Source: Talaromyces rugulosus
Lineage: Eukaryota; Ascomycota; Eurotiomycetes; Eurotiales; Trichocomaceae
Assembly: GCF_013368755.1 (NCBI RefSeq)
Contig: NC_049561.1
Coordinates: 248,001 to 312,000, forward strand
Length of the DNA: 64,000 nt
Direction of reading: 5' to 3'
Made by a program: the position numbers and the translations under genes. The first letter of the stretch is position 1, and each line of letters opens with the position of its first letter. The notes under the pieces are model-generated. The model worked only from the letters and a program-made list of their open reading frames with translations. It was not told the origin of the DNA and made no database searches. Below, piece by piece: positions 45,306-57,400 of the stretch.

Positions 45306-46721
45306 TAGATTATGGTTTTCTTGTGTAAAAATAGTAGTAGAATTTATTACTAAAAAGTAACCTTTTATCAACTGGTCTAACGCGCGCTTAATGAGCAAAT
45401 TTAGATTAGCTAAATAATATCTTATAAGTCGCTCTATTGTTTTTATTTAGCAGATCAGGTTTTTGATATTATTTAGTGTTTTTGGTGACCAATTTGCAGA
45501 GAAATGACTCATATTTAGAAGAATAGATATTCACAATTGAATGTTAAGCTTAGATAGCACACATTCTCAGTTAAATAAAGAAATGCCAGTCGCTGCAAAA
45601 CCGCTCTTAATATTTTATATAATATAGGCTTTATTCCGAATTTCCAAATATATTGTAAGAAAATCATCTTTATCAATATAGTTGATATCATAACACATCC
45701 AGTTCTTAACCGCCTGCCTATATAAGCGCTTAAGAACCGTAAAAACATCTATATCAAACAGCTGAAGCAGATACAACAAGTATAGCAGTATACATATAGG
45801 AATAATATCATTCATAGCACAGTACTGATCAAATTTAGATGTAAGATGGCTGCTATATCTATTAAGAACTAAAACATGGTACCTTCTAACTATAAATGGT
45901 CTTATATAAAGGTTAAATATTTTTTAAAGCTATTTAATCTTAAGTTCATCAGACATCTAACTATTTAAAGACTTAGTAATTAACTAATTAGAAGATAAAT
46001 AGAGTAAATTATACCAGTTAAACAGCTTATTAACTAACTTCAATATAATAAGTGAAGGCAACGCGATCCTATATGTACTTATACATTCCACAGCTGTAAC
46101 CTATTCCTAATTTCTAGACTGTAGCAGATGAGATTTCCCTTTACGATCAAAGCTACATACAACTTTTACAGTAAATATAATACCTATAGAGAATCTAGTC
46201 TCATTAAAATTCCAAATATCTTCTTCCTAGATCCTGTACTCGGCAAAAACATGCTTAAGATCATTAAAAAAGCTATTAATTATCATTAGATCCTCGCATA
46301 AAACACGCTTATAATTATACTTACGAATATAACGAGTCTGGAGGTTATACTAATATTTTAAATAATTAATTACCCAGCATTTACCAACAGTAGGTGGTAA
46401 AGTAATAGAATTATATTTTATAAGTAAGCAATTAGCTATTTGTTCAACCATTGACAGCCTAATAGGGCAGCCTTGCTTATCTATAGAAAGAATCTATTTA
46501 TAAAGCGTAATTTCTTCAGTTTCTAACAATTTAGTGTTGTTTAGACGCTTATATAAACAGTATAAGCAATTCTTAACTCTGGCTTAAAATATCAATCTTG
46601 ATATACTAAAAACACGCGCTGCTTCACATACACTAGTAATTTGTTCTTTTTTCAACGCGTTCATAGCAAGCTGAATTCTTCCTTCATTGTTTGATGGGAT
46701 TTTTGCAGCGTTCTGAGACAT
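45306..46721 (-). pseudogene. Pogo/Fot1-like transposase, inactivated and split
   Basis: Begins at an ATG (46721) with MSQNAAKIPSNNEGRIQLAM, then a helix-turn-helix of the psq/CENP-B type (ITSVCEAARVFSISRL). The middle reads EEDIWNFNETRFSIG, the DDE-domain strand normally seen as D-x-(Y/W)-N-x-DE(T/S)-G in this family, here with Asn for the first catalytic Asp. Frame stops occur throughout. The remaining C-terminal codons lie beyond the retrotransposon, in 39002-39302, so the insertion cut the gene near its 3' end. Confidence 0.8.
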
Positions 46722-46780
46722 ATTGGTGTGGTGGCGCGATTTTCAAAATTATGTTGGGTTGAAACTGGGAGGAAATTGAG

Positions 46781-46828
46781 AGGGTGGCCCGGCACGCTTA
46801 TGTGGCCCGCGGTGCTTATAAAATACGT
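46781..46828 (-). repeat. Right terminal inverted repeat of the DNA transposon
   Basis: 48 bp; read on the - strand it begins ACGTATTTTATAAGC and ends GGGCCACCCT. Followed outward by TA. Confidence 0.93.
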
Positions 46829-46830
46829 TA

Positions 46831-47075
46831 GTTGCTAGCCCATTATCGAGCATTCTGCACACGTATTTATCGTTCAAATGTTAGTATTGAACCATTTGAA
46901 GTCATGAGTAATTCGGTATTGATAATTGTCAACCGCGAGGCATCGCTCTATGCAAGCTCATAAGAACGAAATCATTATTGTACAAACAAGCCCTAGAGAC
47001 AAGGTCAAGGGAGCTGGGTATAAGCATATATAAACAAAAAACATCTAACAATACATCTAGAACGCCACCAATACT
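46831..47075. other. 3' flank of the separase gene
   Basis: 245 bp between the DNA transposon and the separase stop. Nothing but presumed 3' untranslated sequence. Confidence 0.5.
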
Positions 47076-50000
47076 TTATCCCCTAAGGTATACAGGAATA
47101 CCATAAATCACAGGCGCCGCTCCATTCAAATACTTCAATAAACAAGAATCTCGAGATGTGGCAATTGCCTCGTCCAGTGCATGAGATTCCGAGGTAGGCT
47201 GAGCCCGAGCTACCTCCTTTCCTTTAGAGCTCTTCTTCGATCGAGCATCTTTTCGCGTTTCTTCCTCCTTGGGCTCGCTCGCATCTCGCTCGAGCAACCC
47301 CCATTTCTCCAAGGTGCAGTTGGCAAATCGGTCGATGTCTTTGTCAGTAACATCCCACAGAGTGGCCACGAGAGCTGGGGATCCAGCTTGCATATAGTTC
47401 ATCGGTGTGCCATATGGCTCCAGTTCTCCGGTTTCCGTCAAACATCCACTGCTGCAACCCATGAGGAAGGTCACCGCACACTTGTCGAGCCGTTTAATCG
47501 TGCGACCCCGAATGTATTGGGCACCACTGCCATGGCCAAAATATAAGAAGATATCTTTGTCTTTTAGCGCCGACTTAAACTCCTGCTCACTTGGAGCGCG
47601 TTCGGTGATAGAGGACCAGCCACTCAACTTCGACAGCTCCTTGTCGAATGTGTTCTGTGTAGTCTTCAGGTCCCCACTTGGGTTTAGGATAGAGGAACCA
47701 CTGTTGCGATTGACGTAGAATTCTTCGCTTGGTTCTTCCATAGTCGTCCTGAATTGAGCAATTCTTTGGCGAAGACATTCCAGAGAAGGCATGCGAGATA
47801 TAGGAAGCCCCTGCAAGCATGGCAGTGACTCCCAAGGGAACGAATGTAGTGATTTATCGAGAACTAGTATCGTATGGTTCGGAGGCTCGATGGTTTGCGG
47901 CGTGCTGCTTTTGTACGCATTCAACGCATCAAGTGTGTCAATGACCATCATGTCAAAATCAATTTCATCATAAGCATTGCGTTCTCCTTGGAATTGAAGA
48001 ATATCGACAACAAAATAGAGCAAGTCGGTAAGAGAATCTTCCGGATTCTCTTGTTCGTCGAGATCCTTGAGGCCAACAAAAAGCCCAAGCACGTTCTCGT
48101 GGACCTTAATTTTCTCTTTCTTGTTCCCATGCTTTCGTCTCGAGGGTAGATGCTTGTCCAAGACTGCCTCAAACGACCTGGCAAATCGCGATAGTCTCGA
48201 GGAGTCTCGAGGGGTGGGGTCGAATATACCGCGGAAGCCTCCAAGCCATATGTTTTCCATGTTCTCCAGGAGAGTTTCAAGTCGCCGATCAAGGGTTTCA
48301 CGTGTAGTCCACCAGTCCTTCTTAGACTGTCTGTCTACCCGAGTTTTGGCGTCATGGGCGCTGGCATTGGCAAGTTTGATAATCTCTTTCATTTCGTTCT
48401 TGCCCCAGTCGAAGGTGAAATCGTCTTCATCTGCATCCCCTTCGTCACCTCTTTTAAGCGGTAACCGTAAAAGGAACGGTGTATCGCCTTGTCGCATTCT
48501 TGAGATGACGAACTCCGTGCGATCAGAATTGAGTGAAACAGACAATACATTCCAGTCGTTAGGTAGAATATCAACATAGTCTCGTGAAAAATTCGTAATA
48601 ATATCTGACCTCCCTTCAAAGACATCAGACGTGAATGACGGCCAGCTCGTCGTATCTATAAAGGCGGATAGCTTTTTATCTATACCGATAGCAAGTCGTT
48701 CGCGATCAAAAGCAGTAATTCGTCCAAGTTCTAGGAAAGTTAGATAAGTTGCTATACTATACAGCTTCGTTTGGGGCTACTTACCATTTGCGTTTACTGG
48801 CGTAAGAATATCTTTGTCCACAAGACCTGGCGTTGTTGCATGTAGAAGCATAGAAATACGACCCATAAGACATGATGCAGCGTGACCCTCAATTGTTGAT
48901 CCGGAAGCTACAGCGCTCTTGACAGTTTCGCTTATAGCAATCTTGGCGTGACTCATGATTTTTGCGATGTCGGCTTCTTCATTGACAGTTTTGGTATTTC
49001 GACCACGTGGTTGCTTGGCTGTTGATTTGGACCTCTTGACTGGTGCGGTTTGTTTTGTAGCTGGTGACTTCATGGCCTCAATAACCGCTTCGATTGAGGG
49101 AACAGATAGGGTGGACTCTGGAAGGACACAATATACAGCATGAGTTGCGATATTTTTCATCGCATCGGCAACTATATGCTCTACCTCTTCAATTTGAATT
49201 GAGATTTGACTCGCCGTGGGAAAAGGGCTTGCTCGAGCAGCCTCCAACAACCGTGACGCTTCGTCTAGGTCCTGGATGGCCAATAGATTGTGAATTTGTT
49301 GTCTAACAATCTCGTTCTTCAAGTTAATAATAGATTGCGAGTAGACAGATGTTTTGGAAGCGACGGTGTCTAGTTCCTCTTTGAGCGCCGACTTCGAGGG
49401 TGTCTTGGTTCTTTGAGAACGACGAGTTTTGAGTAGTTCACTTTCTTTCTGCACAGAAGCTTGGCGAATCTTAAGATTAGCCATTTTGCCCTCCAGGCTG
49501 GTGGTGAGTGGCTTGATTAATAACGACGAGTCCAACTTGACTTCAGAGACTCGATCAAGCAAAGTGCTGGCGTCTTGCAACAGGCGCAAAGCTTTATCGT
49601 GCTCCCCCTCACCTCTGCTTAGGGCGGCTAAACTGATCTTTAGTTTAACCATCTCTATACTGTTAACCAGGTTTTCTGACAGTTCCATCGCAGCTTGGAG
49701 AACCTCCTTGGCTTCTGATAAATGATTGCCCCGGATCCACTCGAGCCCCAATTCGGCTTGACAAGTAATCAGGCGAAATGAAGCTCCGAGAGCTTTGTTG
49801 ACCTTCAAGGCTTGTTCGCCATAGTATATGGCGTCTTGAAACAGTCCGTTGTGGGCAGAAAGACGCATGAGGTTTAGAAAGCAAGCATTGTGAGACGCGA
49901 CATGGCTCCAGTAAACAGCTCCTTCTACAAAGTTGTAGGAAGGTGTAGTTACAGTGCCAATATCCAGGTTTGCCACTCTATCGATGACGAGGTCCATTTC

Positions 50001-53000
50001 AGACGTCTCTTTGGTTGCAAGTTGATCTGATTCTCTTTTTCTGTCAGATAGGCGTTCCAATTTGGCCCACAGACGCATGCTTAGTCGGACTGATAATTTG
50101 GCATAATACAATGCCGTTTCCAAATTTTGTCGGTGGTAAGCAATACGGGAAAATAGCAGCGTCCCGTCAACAACAAGCCGTTCCCATCCAATCTTTGATT
50201 GACTACGACTTCCACTCGGGTCAGTTTCACTCCCTCTGGATTGGTAGAGTTGTTGAGCGGAAGCTAAGGCCTGTTCAGAGCTATCTGCATCGCCGATTTC
50301 CAAGTAATATTCACTGCGCGCGAGATGGTAAGATACCGAGGCATATATCGAGACTCTGTGACTGTCAATGTATTGCTGGGCGCGGTCAAGTAATTCGATA
50401 GAGGTTTTGCAATCTCCGCGACGACAATACTGCAATGCGCAATGAGACAATGTCATCAAAATGGATGATTCATCGAGGATCGGTTGGAGTTCAAGAACAT
50501 GAAGAATGATTTCCGATGTTGCCAAGTAGAGCTTCCAATAACCGCGAGCATCTAAGTAATCGGAAAGGGCCTTGACTTGAGCAATCCAATGATCGCAGTC
50601 ATCAACAGCGGAACCGAATGATTCTGGATTCCTGCATTTTCGCATAGTCGATGCCCAAGATGCGACAATATCTCGCAATTCGTCTAGCTCAGGTTCCCCT
50701 TTATGGAATGAAACGGCAAGGGTAAGAGAGTTCTGGATGTGCGGTAGAAAGGGCTCCAGCTCTGCGTCTTCTTCGAGTGTTGAGTGGCTGTACATGTTAA
50801 GTTCAGCGTCTCGGATCAAAGACTCGGTCACTACGTTTTCAACTGAGTTTGGATGATCCAGGATAAAGCGCAGAACAAATCGGATTACACGTAAACGACG
50901 AACTGGATAGTGCTCCGCGGAATAAAGGCAGAGAGTCTCAGAGACAAGCGTCTGGAATATCTCACGAAAAGGTGTGGTGTCAGCCTCGTGGCTGTGAGTT
51001 TCTGCAAGAATGGCCATTTGCCATTCAAACAGGGTTCCTCGTTCTTCAGGAGACAAGGCTTTATTGTCAAAAACACATTTCTCGTCATTTTCAGGTCGTC
51101 GTACTTGCACTTTAAGGTATGAAGAAAGAACGCGGCCAAGAATGAAACCGGGACTTTGAGAATCGTGAGGATTTAGTGGCGGTTTCCCTGTGAGGTATTC
51201 CATGTGTTGTTGAAGTACTCCAGAGTCAATATGCTCTTGCGTTGATCTCTCCAAACATGCCATGGATTTCGCACCCATTCTTGCCTCCAAGTACAGATGC
51301 CCAAGTCGTTCAAATTTCAACGCAGCAAAACCTGCAGCTCTCTGAGCTGGTGGGCAAGTCTGCAACAAACTGGCTGATTGATCGAGCAACGGAATAAGCT
51401 CTTTATAACCCTGACCTGCTTCCTTTTCTTTAAGGTACCGAGACCAATAAACATTAGACAGTTTGACAATCGCAGTGCTCCAGCTAGCCTCATCATCTGG
51501 ACTGTCGTCGTCGATATTCTCAAGATTGTTCAGTAACCGGCGAGAGTCAGAAAGAATTGGCTGCAGATACTCCCAATGTGGCACTTGCCGTAAAACCGAC
51601 GTCTTTCCTAATGCAACTGCGGAGTCCACGGCAGCAAGTATGATGGTTTTCATCCTGCATAGCATAGCCTGTAATTGAGATTTATCTCCATCTTCGTCTG
51701 GGGCTTGTCGGCCGATGTATCGTCTGAGAAAGCGGATAAATGCGTGTAGAAAATCCACGGTGGAACCGATGACATCGTCGTTGCTTTTCGAATTAGACGA
51801 AATAAACTCTCCCACATTTGCCATGGCCAGCTTCTTCAGTTTTGCTGATTCGACGACAAGCTCCTCGAGGTCATGAGCACTTCCTTTGTTGGAGGATTTC
51901 AATCCTGCCGCCGCAGCCGAAAGAGATTTCGATACCACATCCAGTGAGTAACCTTGCATATTTCGACAGAGGCATAGATGTATAAATGCAACTCTGCATT
52001 GAATCACGTTGATTGCCAGGGGCTGCTCTACCGCCGCTGAGTCAATGGCGTTGGAAAAAAGCTTCAAGGCATCCTCTAAGCAAGAAGCGTCCTGGGCGAT
52101 TCGTCCTAGCGCCAGGTTAATTTTCCATGGTGTCGCTCCTTTTTCAACCTTATCTTTTTTCATCTTAGACTTGAGGCGTTGCACAGTTGTGTATATGGTG
52201 ACAAAATCCGATCTTTGGATTTTCAACCCGCTCTTGGAGAATGCTTCCAGAGAACGGAGCACGGGGTCCCAAAATTCACGCTTTTGTTCGATATTGTGAC
52301 CGGATAACTCCCAGGCTATCAGACGGACTTCCATAGACGATAGTTGTAGAGTGAGAGTTAAAAGCGATTGGGTGTTGCGTTTCGCTGAGCTAGTGTTTGT
52401 GCCGTTTGATTTTTGCATCAGAGACGACAAGGATGAGATACTGTTGGAGAGAGAAAGCAACTGTAAAGCAGCTTTTTCTTCTTTGAGATTTCCAGTTTCC
52501 AAGGATCGTAAAATGATATTAGCCGGACTGCTCGAGTTTGACAATGCAAGAACACTACATGTTTGTTCCACAGTCGATGTTTTTGCCTCTGAAAGGACAA
52601 GTTTGAGCACAGTCGACTGAAATGGAACCAGAACATTCAGGACCGGGCCTGCATTTCCAATGTTTTGAAACACTAATAATTCAGCCGATTGTTCTGTCCC
52701 AAGTGCTTCTCGTTGGGCGTCGCCGACAGAACGGGAAGTTGCCTTCTTTGCACTATTGGTCGGCTTCGATTGAAGAAAGTCTTGTAAGCGCTTTTTCAGA
52801 CCTTTCAGTTCTCTATAAGCAAGCTTATTCAGGCCAAGCGCGATCAATCTTCCAGCAACAACACAAGCGCCTTGTTCAAGCTGTATATTCGGATAACCGT
52901 TGGCCCCAGTCTTATCGTTCTTGAGGGTGCGAAGATTGGCGAGAGCGAGACTAGCACATTCGGAAACCGACACCACGCCTTCAGCAGAAGAATCCGTGGC

Positions 53001-53444
53001 GGTCTTATTTGTTTTCGATTTCGTGGGGGTAGAAACGATCTGGTTTGGTGATGCCGGTTTTAAAGGAGACTTTTGTGAAGCCAATGCATCTGACAACGCT
53101 TTCGAAGCTGCGTTAAATACCTCTGTGGCTAGGACCAGCCTCTCTTGCACCGATAGCTCATCGTCGTTTTTAACGTCGTCGGAAGACTGATAAACAGCCA
53201 CTTTGGCGGCAATCTGGCGAGTCGATTTCGTGCGGGTGACGGTGTTGGTCGCAGATGCTGTAGTGACGTTGGATGATTTTGTTGTTTTGTTATTTGGACG
53301 TCCCTTTTCGACAACGGGCTTTGCGCATCGTAGCAGCGATTGCAGAGACGACACGGTGGATGGTGTACACGATGCAGCCGATTTGACGGCTTCCTTGACA
53401 GAGTCCACAAGGGAAGCATCTGCCGGGGCTGTTTTCAGCGCCAT
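47076..53444 (-). CDS. bimB: Separase (cohesin-cleaving cysteine protease)
   Basis: Two exons, 53444-48785 and 48730-47076, give 2,104 aa, close to Aspergillus BimB and other fungal separases. Separase cuts the cohesin kleisin at anaphase onset and is held by securin. The N-terminal 1,500 residues are a helical, TPR-like superhelix with Ser/Thr-rich linkers near residues 60-160 and 1400-1500. The C-terminal caspase-like domain has ILVLDKSLHSFPWESLPC, the catalytic His in LYFGHGSGAQYI (about residue 1953) and the catalytic Cys in FLMGCSSG (about 1979), followed by the family's GxPxNYMQAGSPALVATLWDVTDKDID block. All key residues are intact. The start, in good context, is 271 bp from the divergent DUF5321-like start. 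Confidence 0.97.
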
Positions 53445-53715
53445 GGTTTGGGGTAGTCGTTAGTCGTCATGAAAGCCGCAGAAAGGCTGGTTAAAGGTGT
53501 GATAGTAGTTCGGTTCGATAATTGACTGGTGTGTTGGAGATCGCGAACCTCGCCTTAACCCAAACGAGCGGTTGCCGGGACGACGACACCCCGGTCGCTG
53601 GTCGGGAAAGAGCCGGCACGGGACGCTAGTCTTCTTTAGGACTCGGGCCTTGGACGTCAGTCAGTGACAGGCGAAGACTGCGCATTTTGCGATAAAAAAG
53701 CACAGTCTGTCCACC
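53445..53715. promoter_or_regulatory. Bidirectional promoter of separase and the DUF5321-like gene
   Basis: Only 271 bp separate the two ATGs. The interval has GC-rich words (CCGGGACGACGACACCCCGG near 53575) and no obvious TATA box. I see no specific cell-cycle element that I can name with confidence. Confidence 0.6.
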
Positions 53716-54457
53716 ATGAGCGCCCTCACGATAACCGGCAGACGCTCTGCCTTCTTGCTTCCGTCCATATCACCATGGAGAACCCTCCAGCCGTGCAAAA
53801 TCACGATCCCAAGCCCTGCAACACACGCACGATTACGCTCCACGACCGAGTCGTTACCAAGAATCGCCCAAACCTCATTATGGACATCAATGGTTCCTAA
53901 ATTCCTGAGAAATCGCGGGTCACAGTCAACGACAGAACAGAAGCAGTCGGCGACTTCGGCGGAATGGAATCCAGCAACGTTTTACATCATCATCTTCATC
54001 CTCATCGGCTCGCAGGCCATTCAGATGCTGGTCTTGCGAAAGGATGTTGAGAACTTCGGCCGACAAGCGGATGCGAAAATACGGCTGTTAAATGAGGTTA
54101 TCCAACGAGTGAAAAATGGAGAGGAGGTGGATGTTGAAAAGCTACTAGGAACAGGAAACGAGTCGAAGGAGAGAGAGTGGGAAGAAGGTTTGCAGCTCCG
54201 CCCAGTCCTTTATTCCCTCTCTTGATGCAGCGATCAACTAATGTCCTTTGCTTTTGCTTTTGCTAGTTCTCCGAGAGATCGAAGAAGAAGATTCATTGTG
54301 GCGCCAAAAATCAGGCAAATCCTCAAACCCTACGACCGAGAATAAAAGTCAAGACAAATCTCCGAAATCGACCAGAAACGATTCGGACCAGCCTCAAAGC
54401 GCGAATAGCGCCCATTCTTCAGCAGACACTACTGCTAAGGAGGCCCGCTTTTACTAA
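53716..54457 (+). CDS. Mitochondrial membrane protein of the DUF5321 type
   Basis: Exons 53716-54187 and 54267-54457 give 220 aa. Residues 1-60 are rich in Ser, Thr and Arg with almost no acidic residues (RRSAFLLPSISPWR), typical of a mitochondrial presequence. One membrane helix follows at about residues 88-106 (ATFYIIIFILIGSQAIQML), then a charged amphipathic helix (LRKDVENFGRQADAKIRLLNEVIQRVKNGEEVDVEKLLG) and a Ser/Lys/Asn-rich disordered tail ending ARFY. This helix-plus-coil order is that of the fungal DUF5321 proteins, probably inner-membrane. The start ATG has a good context (CCACCATGA). Function unknown; family recalled, not searched. Confidence 0.8.
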
Positions 54458-55142
54458 ATTGACGCTGACGAAAGTAGCTTCAACTTTAAAAACAACATTG
54501 AACTTGATACCCTTGGTTACTTCCTTTTTTTTTCTCCCACGAATGAGTCTCAATGCGACTCTAGTGTGTACATATATTAGTCTTGTAAGATAAGCTGCAT
54601 GGGAAAACACTCATTATATACCAAACGAATGGCCCTTTGATTTATGCTCTCTCTAACATCAAGCAATGCAATATATTCATGAGGCAAACAAGCCACTTCT
54701 ATCCGAAGCTGAAACACCGTACTCTTTTTTGTACAGCCGACACAAGGACAAGGAAATTCAAACAACCCGAGTCTAGACACACCCATCTATGACAGCCAGG
54801 GTGAAGTGCTCTAATGTGCACAGTCTATGTGCCAGAGGAAGAAAAAAAGGGAGCAATGAACAAGAAAGGTGCTCGCTAATAAAAAAGAGCAAAGAATTCC
54901 GAGGGAATTTGCTCATAGTCGAGGAAAAGGGACAAAAAGGCCAAATCTAGGGGAAACCTGTAAATGAAACCAGGGGGGACAAATAAAAAAAAAGTCAACG
55001 GGAAAAGGATATGGAAAATTACAGTGATAAGATGGGACAGGAAGGGCAAGGATTAATCGAGCCACTGTCCCATATCGTGACAAGAGACGCCGCATTTCAA
55101 CAAGGCTCGACTCTTGAATAGTCAAGCCATTTTTTGAGAACT
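54458..55142. other. Intergenic region between convergent DUF5321-like and carrier genes
   Basis: About 685 bp between facing stops; A-rich near 54840-55020 and T-rich earlier, fitting two 3' untranslated regions. No coding signal. Confidence 0.5.
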
Positions 55143-57400
55143 CTAGTTCTGAGGTCGGCCGAATAGCTTGGGTAGTGAGGCACCCTCGGGAATTCTGATG
55201 CGACCAAAGTTCTCATCCAAATCGAGGATCAACTTGAGTGCGTTCCTTGAACGAAGGTAAGGCAGCGGAGCGCTAGTCGATGGCACAGAGGAGGTTTCCA
55301 CTGTCGACAGAGGGGGAGAAGTATCTTCGGAGCCAGGCAGAGGCAGCAGCTTCTGCAAAACTTCATAGGATGCTAGAGTGAAACCGAATTGCGGGGACGA
55401 ACGGACGACACGGGCTGGACCACCCTTGAAGAAAGCCTTGAGTCCTTCTTCCTTCCATATCGTCGAGGCAGCGTGACGCAAAGAGGTATATTTGGTCTCT
55501 CCCTTCCGAGCTTCGACCTGCAACCGGGTCTTGATCACATCGCACGGGGTCGTAAGGTACGCCGCAGGCATACCAGCAATAGCACCAGCGGTAAGCAATT
55601 GGACCACACCAAGCTTTTTCGACGGCGACTCTCCAAAGAAGTCGGATTTCAAGTGTGCATAGGTCGGGAAGTAAATAGCGGAGAAAGGAACTACCACAAA
55701 GTTAGTATTGTCGCGGAAAATGATCTCGGTTCACCTACCATCACGAAGGAGACAGGCACTGGCGCCCTTGTATAGACCCATCAATCCCAGATTTCGTACA
55801 ATCCACATTGCCGAGCGCCTTGGGGCTCCTTCCACGCTCTTGGCAAGTTCACCCTGAACCTGAAGACGGATCTTGACAATCTCCAGGGGGTTGGTGAAAA
55901 CCTAGACACAGTTTAGAAAAGCTCGTTAAGGCGAAAACTCTGTTTTTCACTTACGACTTGGCATGCACCAGCAGAAGCACCAGAAATAACCTCCCAAGGC
56001 AGTGTGATTTTTCCACTGCCCTTATCGGTAGAATAACCACGGACCAAGTCGTTGACTGTAAGCTTGATCGCCTTTTCAGGGGCAACACCGATGAGCTGGG
56101 GCAGAACACCAGAGTATAATCCTAGGAAACCTTCATTCCTAATAACCTTCTTTGCGCAATCAAGTGAATTGTTGTATAATCTCTCACCAGGGCGACCACT
56201 TCGCTGGTTTTGCATACGGGTCTTGACAAGGTCGATGGGGTATACCACGAATGCACCAAAAGCCCCCGCAATACTACCTAGGGCAAAGTGATGCGCAGAC
56301 TCCAACACACTGTGTAACAGGGATGAAGTCTTCTTGGCGACTTGTTTGGCGGCAGTGTCAGTCGCCAATGACAAACTGGTCTCGGCGGTTTGCCACGATG
56401 CGTCAATCACTTTGGCAAAATCTTTAAGCGAAAGCCGTCCGCTGGGGGCATCCAGACCGGCAAAGTGGAAAAGAATGTCAGCTTCCATTGGGGTAAACTG
56501 CGAAAAGCGGGTGATACGAGCAGCCTCGTTGAGAAACTCGGTGCGGGTGATCTTGCCGTCAGGGCTCTTTTTGGTCGCCTCGCGAATGATGACATCGATG
56601 ATATCCATCTCCCGGATGATATTCTGGAAGGCGCGAACGTTGGCATAAGAGATCTTGCTCCCGGTGGAAATATTACACAGTGTAGGGAGATGCTCGAGGA
56701 GATAATCAGACAGCTTGTGTCTGGACGTCTCCAGGATGATGCGTTGGAAGTCCTCTGGCGCAATGTATCCGTCTCCGTCTTTGTCAAATAGATGGAAGGC
56801 CTGGCGGATGCGCTCGCCCTGGAGACCGCGCAGCATCTGGGCGAATTGGGGGTATGTCATGTCATGGCGAGTCTTCTTCCTTCCAATGTACAACGAGGCC
56901 CATTCCGAGTTCCAGTCGAATGGGATGCTCTCGTTCCCCTTGTTCTGGTCATAAAGCTGTTTGAAGGAGTCGAACTTGACGGCACCGGTGCCGTCCACAT
57001 CGAACAAGCGGAATGCGATCTCGTATTCAGCGTCAGGCTTGGCGAGGAGGTTCTCGAAGGCGGCCCAGTCGGTGATGTTGATTCGGCCAGTCTTTCGGCG
57101 GTCGGCTACTTGGAACAGAATTCCGTATTGATCACGTCTGATTTTGTGCTATACGGGGGGGGAGCACAATCACAGGGTCAGCGGGAAGAAGAAGATTTCG
57201 ATCTGCACTGTTGCACTCACGTAGTCTTGGTTGTTGGGAGCGATGGCATTAACAAAGTTGTCTTCAGTCATGTAAAGCTCTCCAGAGGTCTCATCCTTCT
57301 GGGCATGCTGGATGAAGTTGGCTTTGATCTGATGCGACAAGCCCAGCTCCTCCTCGGTGCCCACAAGGGTGGCCTTGACAGCCTCGGTCACCTTGGTCAT
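55143..57400 (-). CDS. agc1: Calcium-binding mitochondrial aspartate/glutamate carrier (Agc1/Aralar type)
   Basis: Exons 57400-57221, 57148-55955, 55901-55739 and 55690-55143 give 694 aa. The protein exchanges mitochondrial aspartate for cytosolic glutamate plus a proton, as part of the malate-aspartate shuttle. The N-terminal half has EF-hands, two with clear loops: [13 protein letters not shown] at about residue 110 and [13 protein letters not shown] at about 182. The C-terminal half has three mitochondrial carrier repeats, each with a PxD/ExxK/R signature: [18 protein letters not shown] and [10 protein letters not shown] long tail follows (to [11 protein letters not shown]). The third exon begins exactly at the second carrier motif. 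Calcium binding in the animal homologues stimulates transport; in fungi this is variable. Confidence 0.95.

Larger units (their letters stand above)
38954..46828 (-). mobile_element. Pogo/Fot1-like DNA transposon, split by a nested LTR retrotransposon
   Basis: Terminal inverted repeats of 48 bp at 38954-39001 and 46781-46828 differ at one base. Each is flanked by TA (38952-38953 and 46829-46830), the target duplication of Tc1/mariner-pogo elements. Without the 6.0 kb retrotransposon and its 4-bp duplication the element is about 1.88 kb, the typical size of Fot1-like fungal transposons. The transposase lies on the - strand, starting 60 bp inside the right repeat, and is full of stop codons. 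The inverted repeats have kept GC-rich words (CCGCGGGCC, GTGCCGGGCC) while the interior is very AT-rich. Confidence 0.9.
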
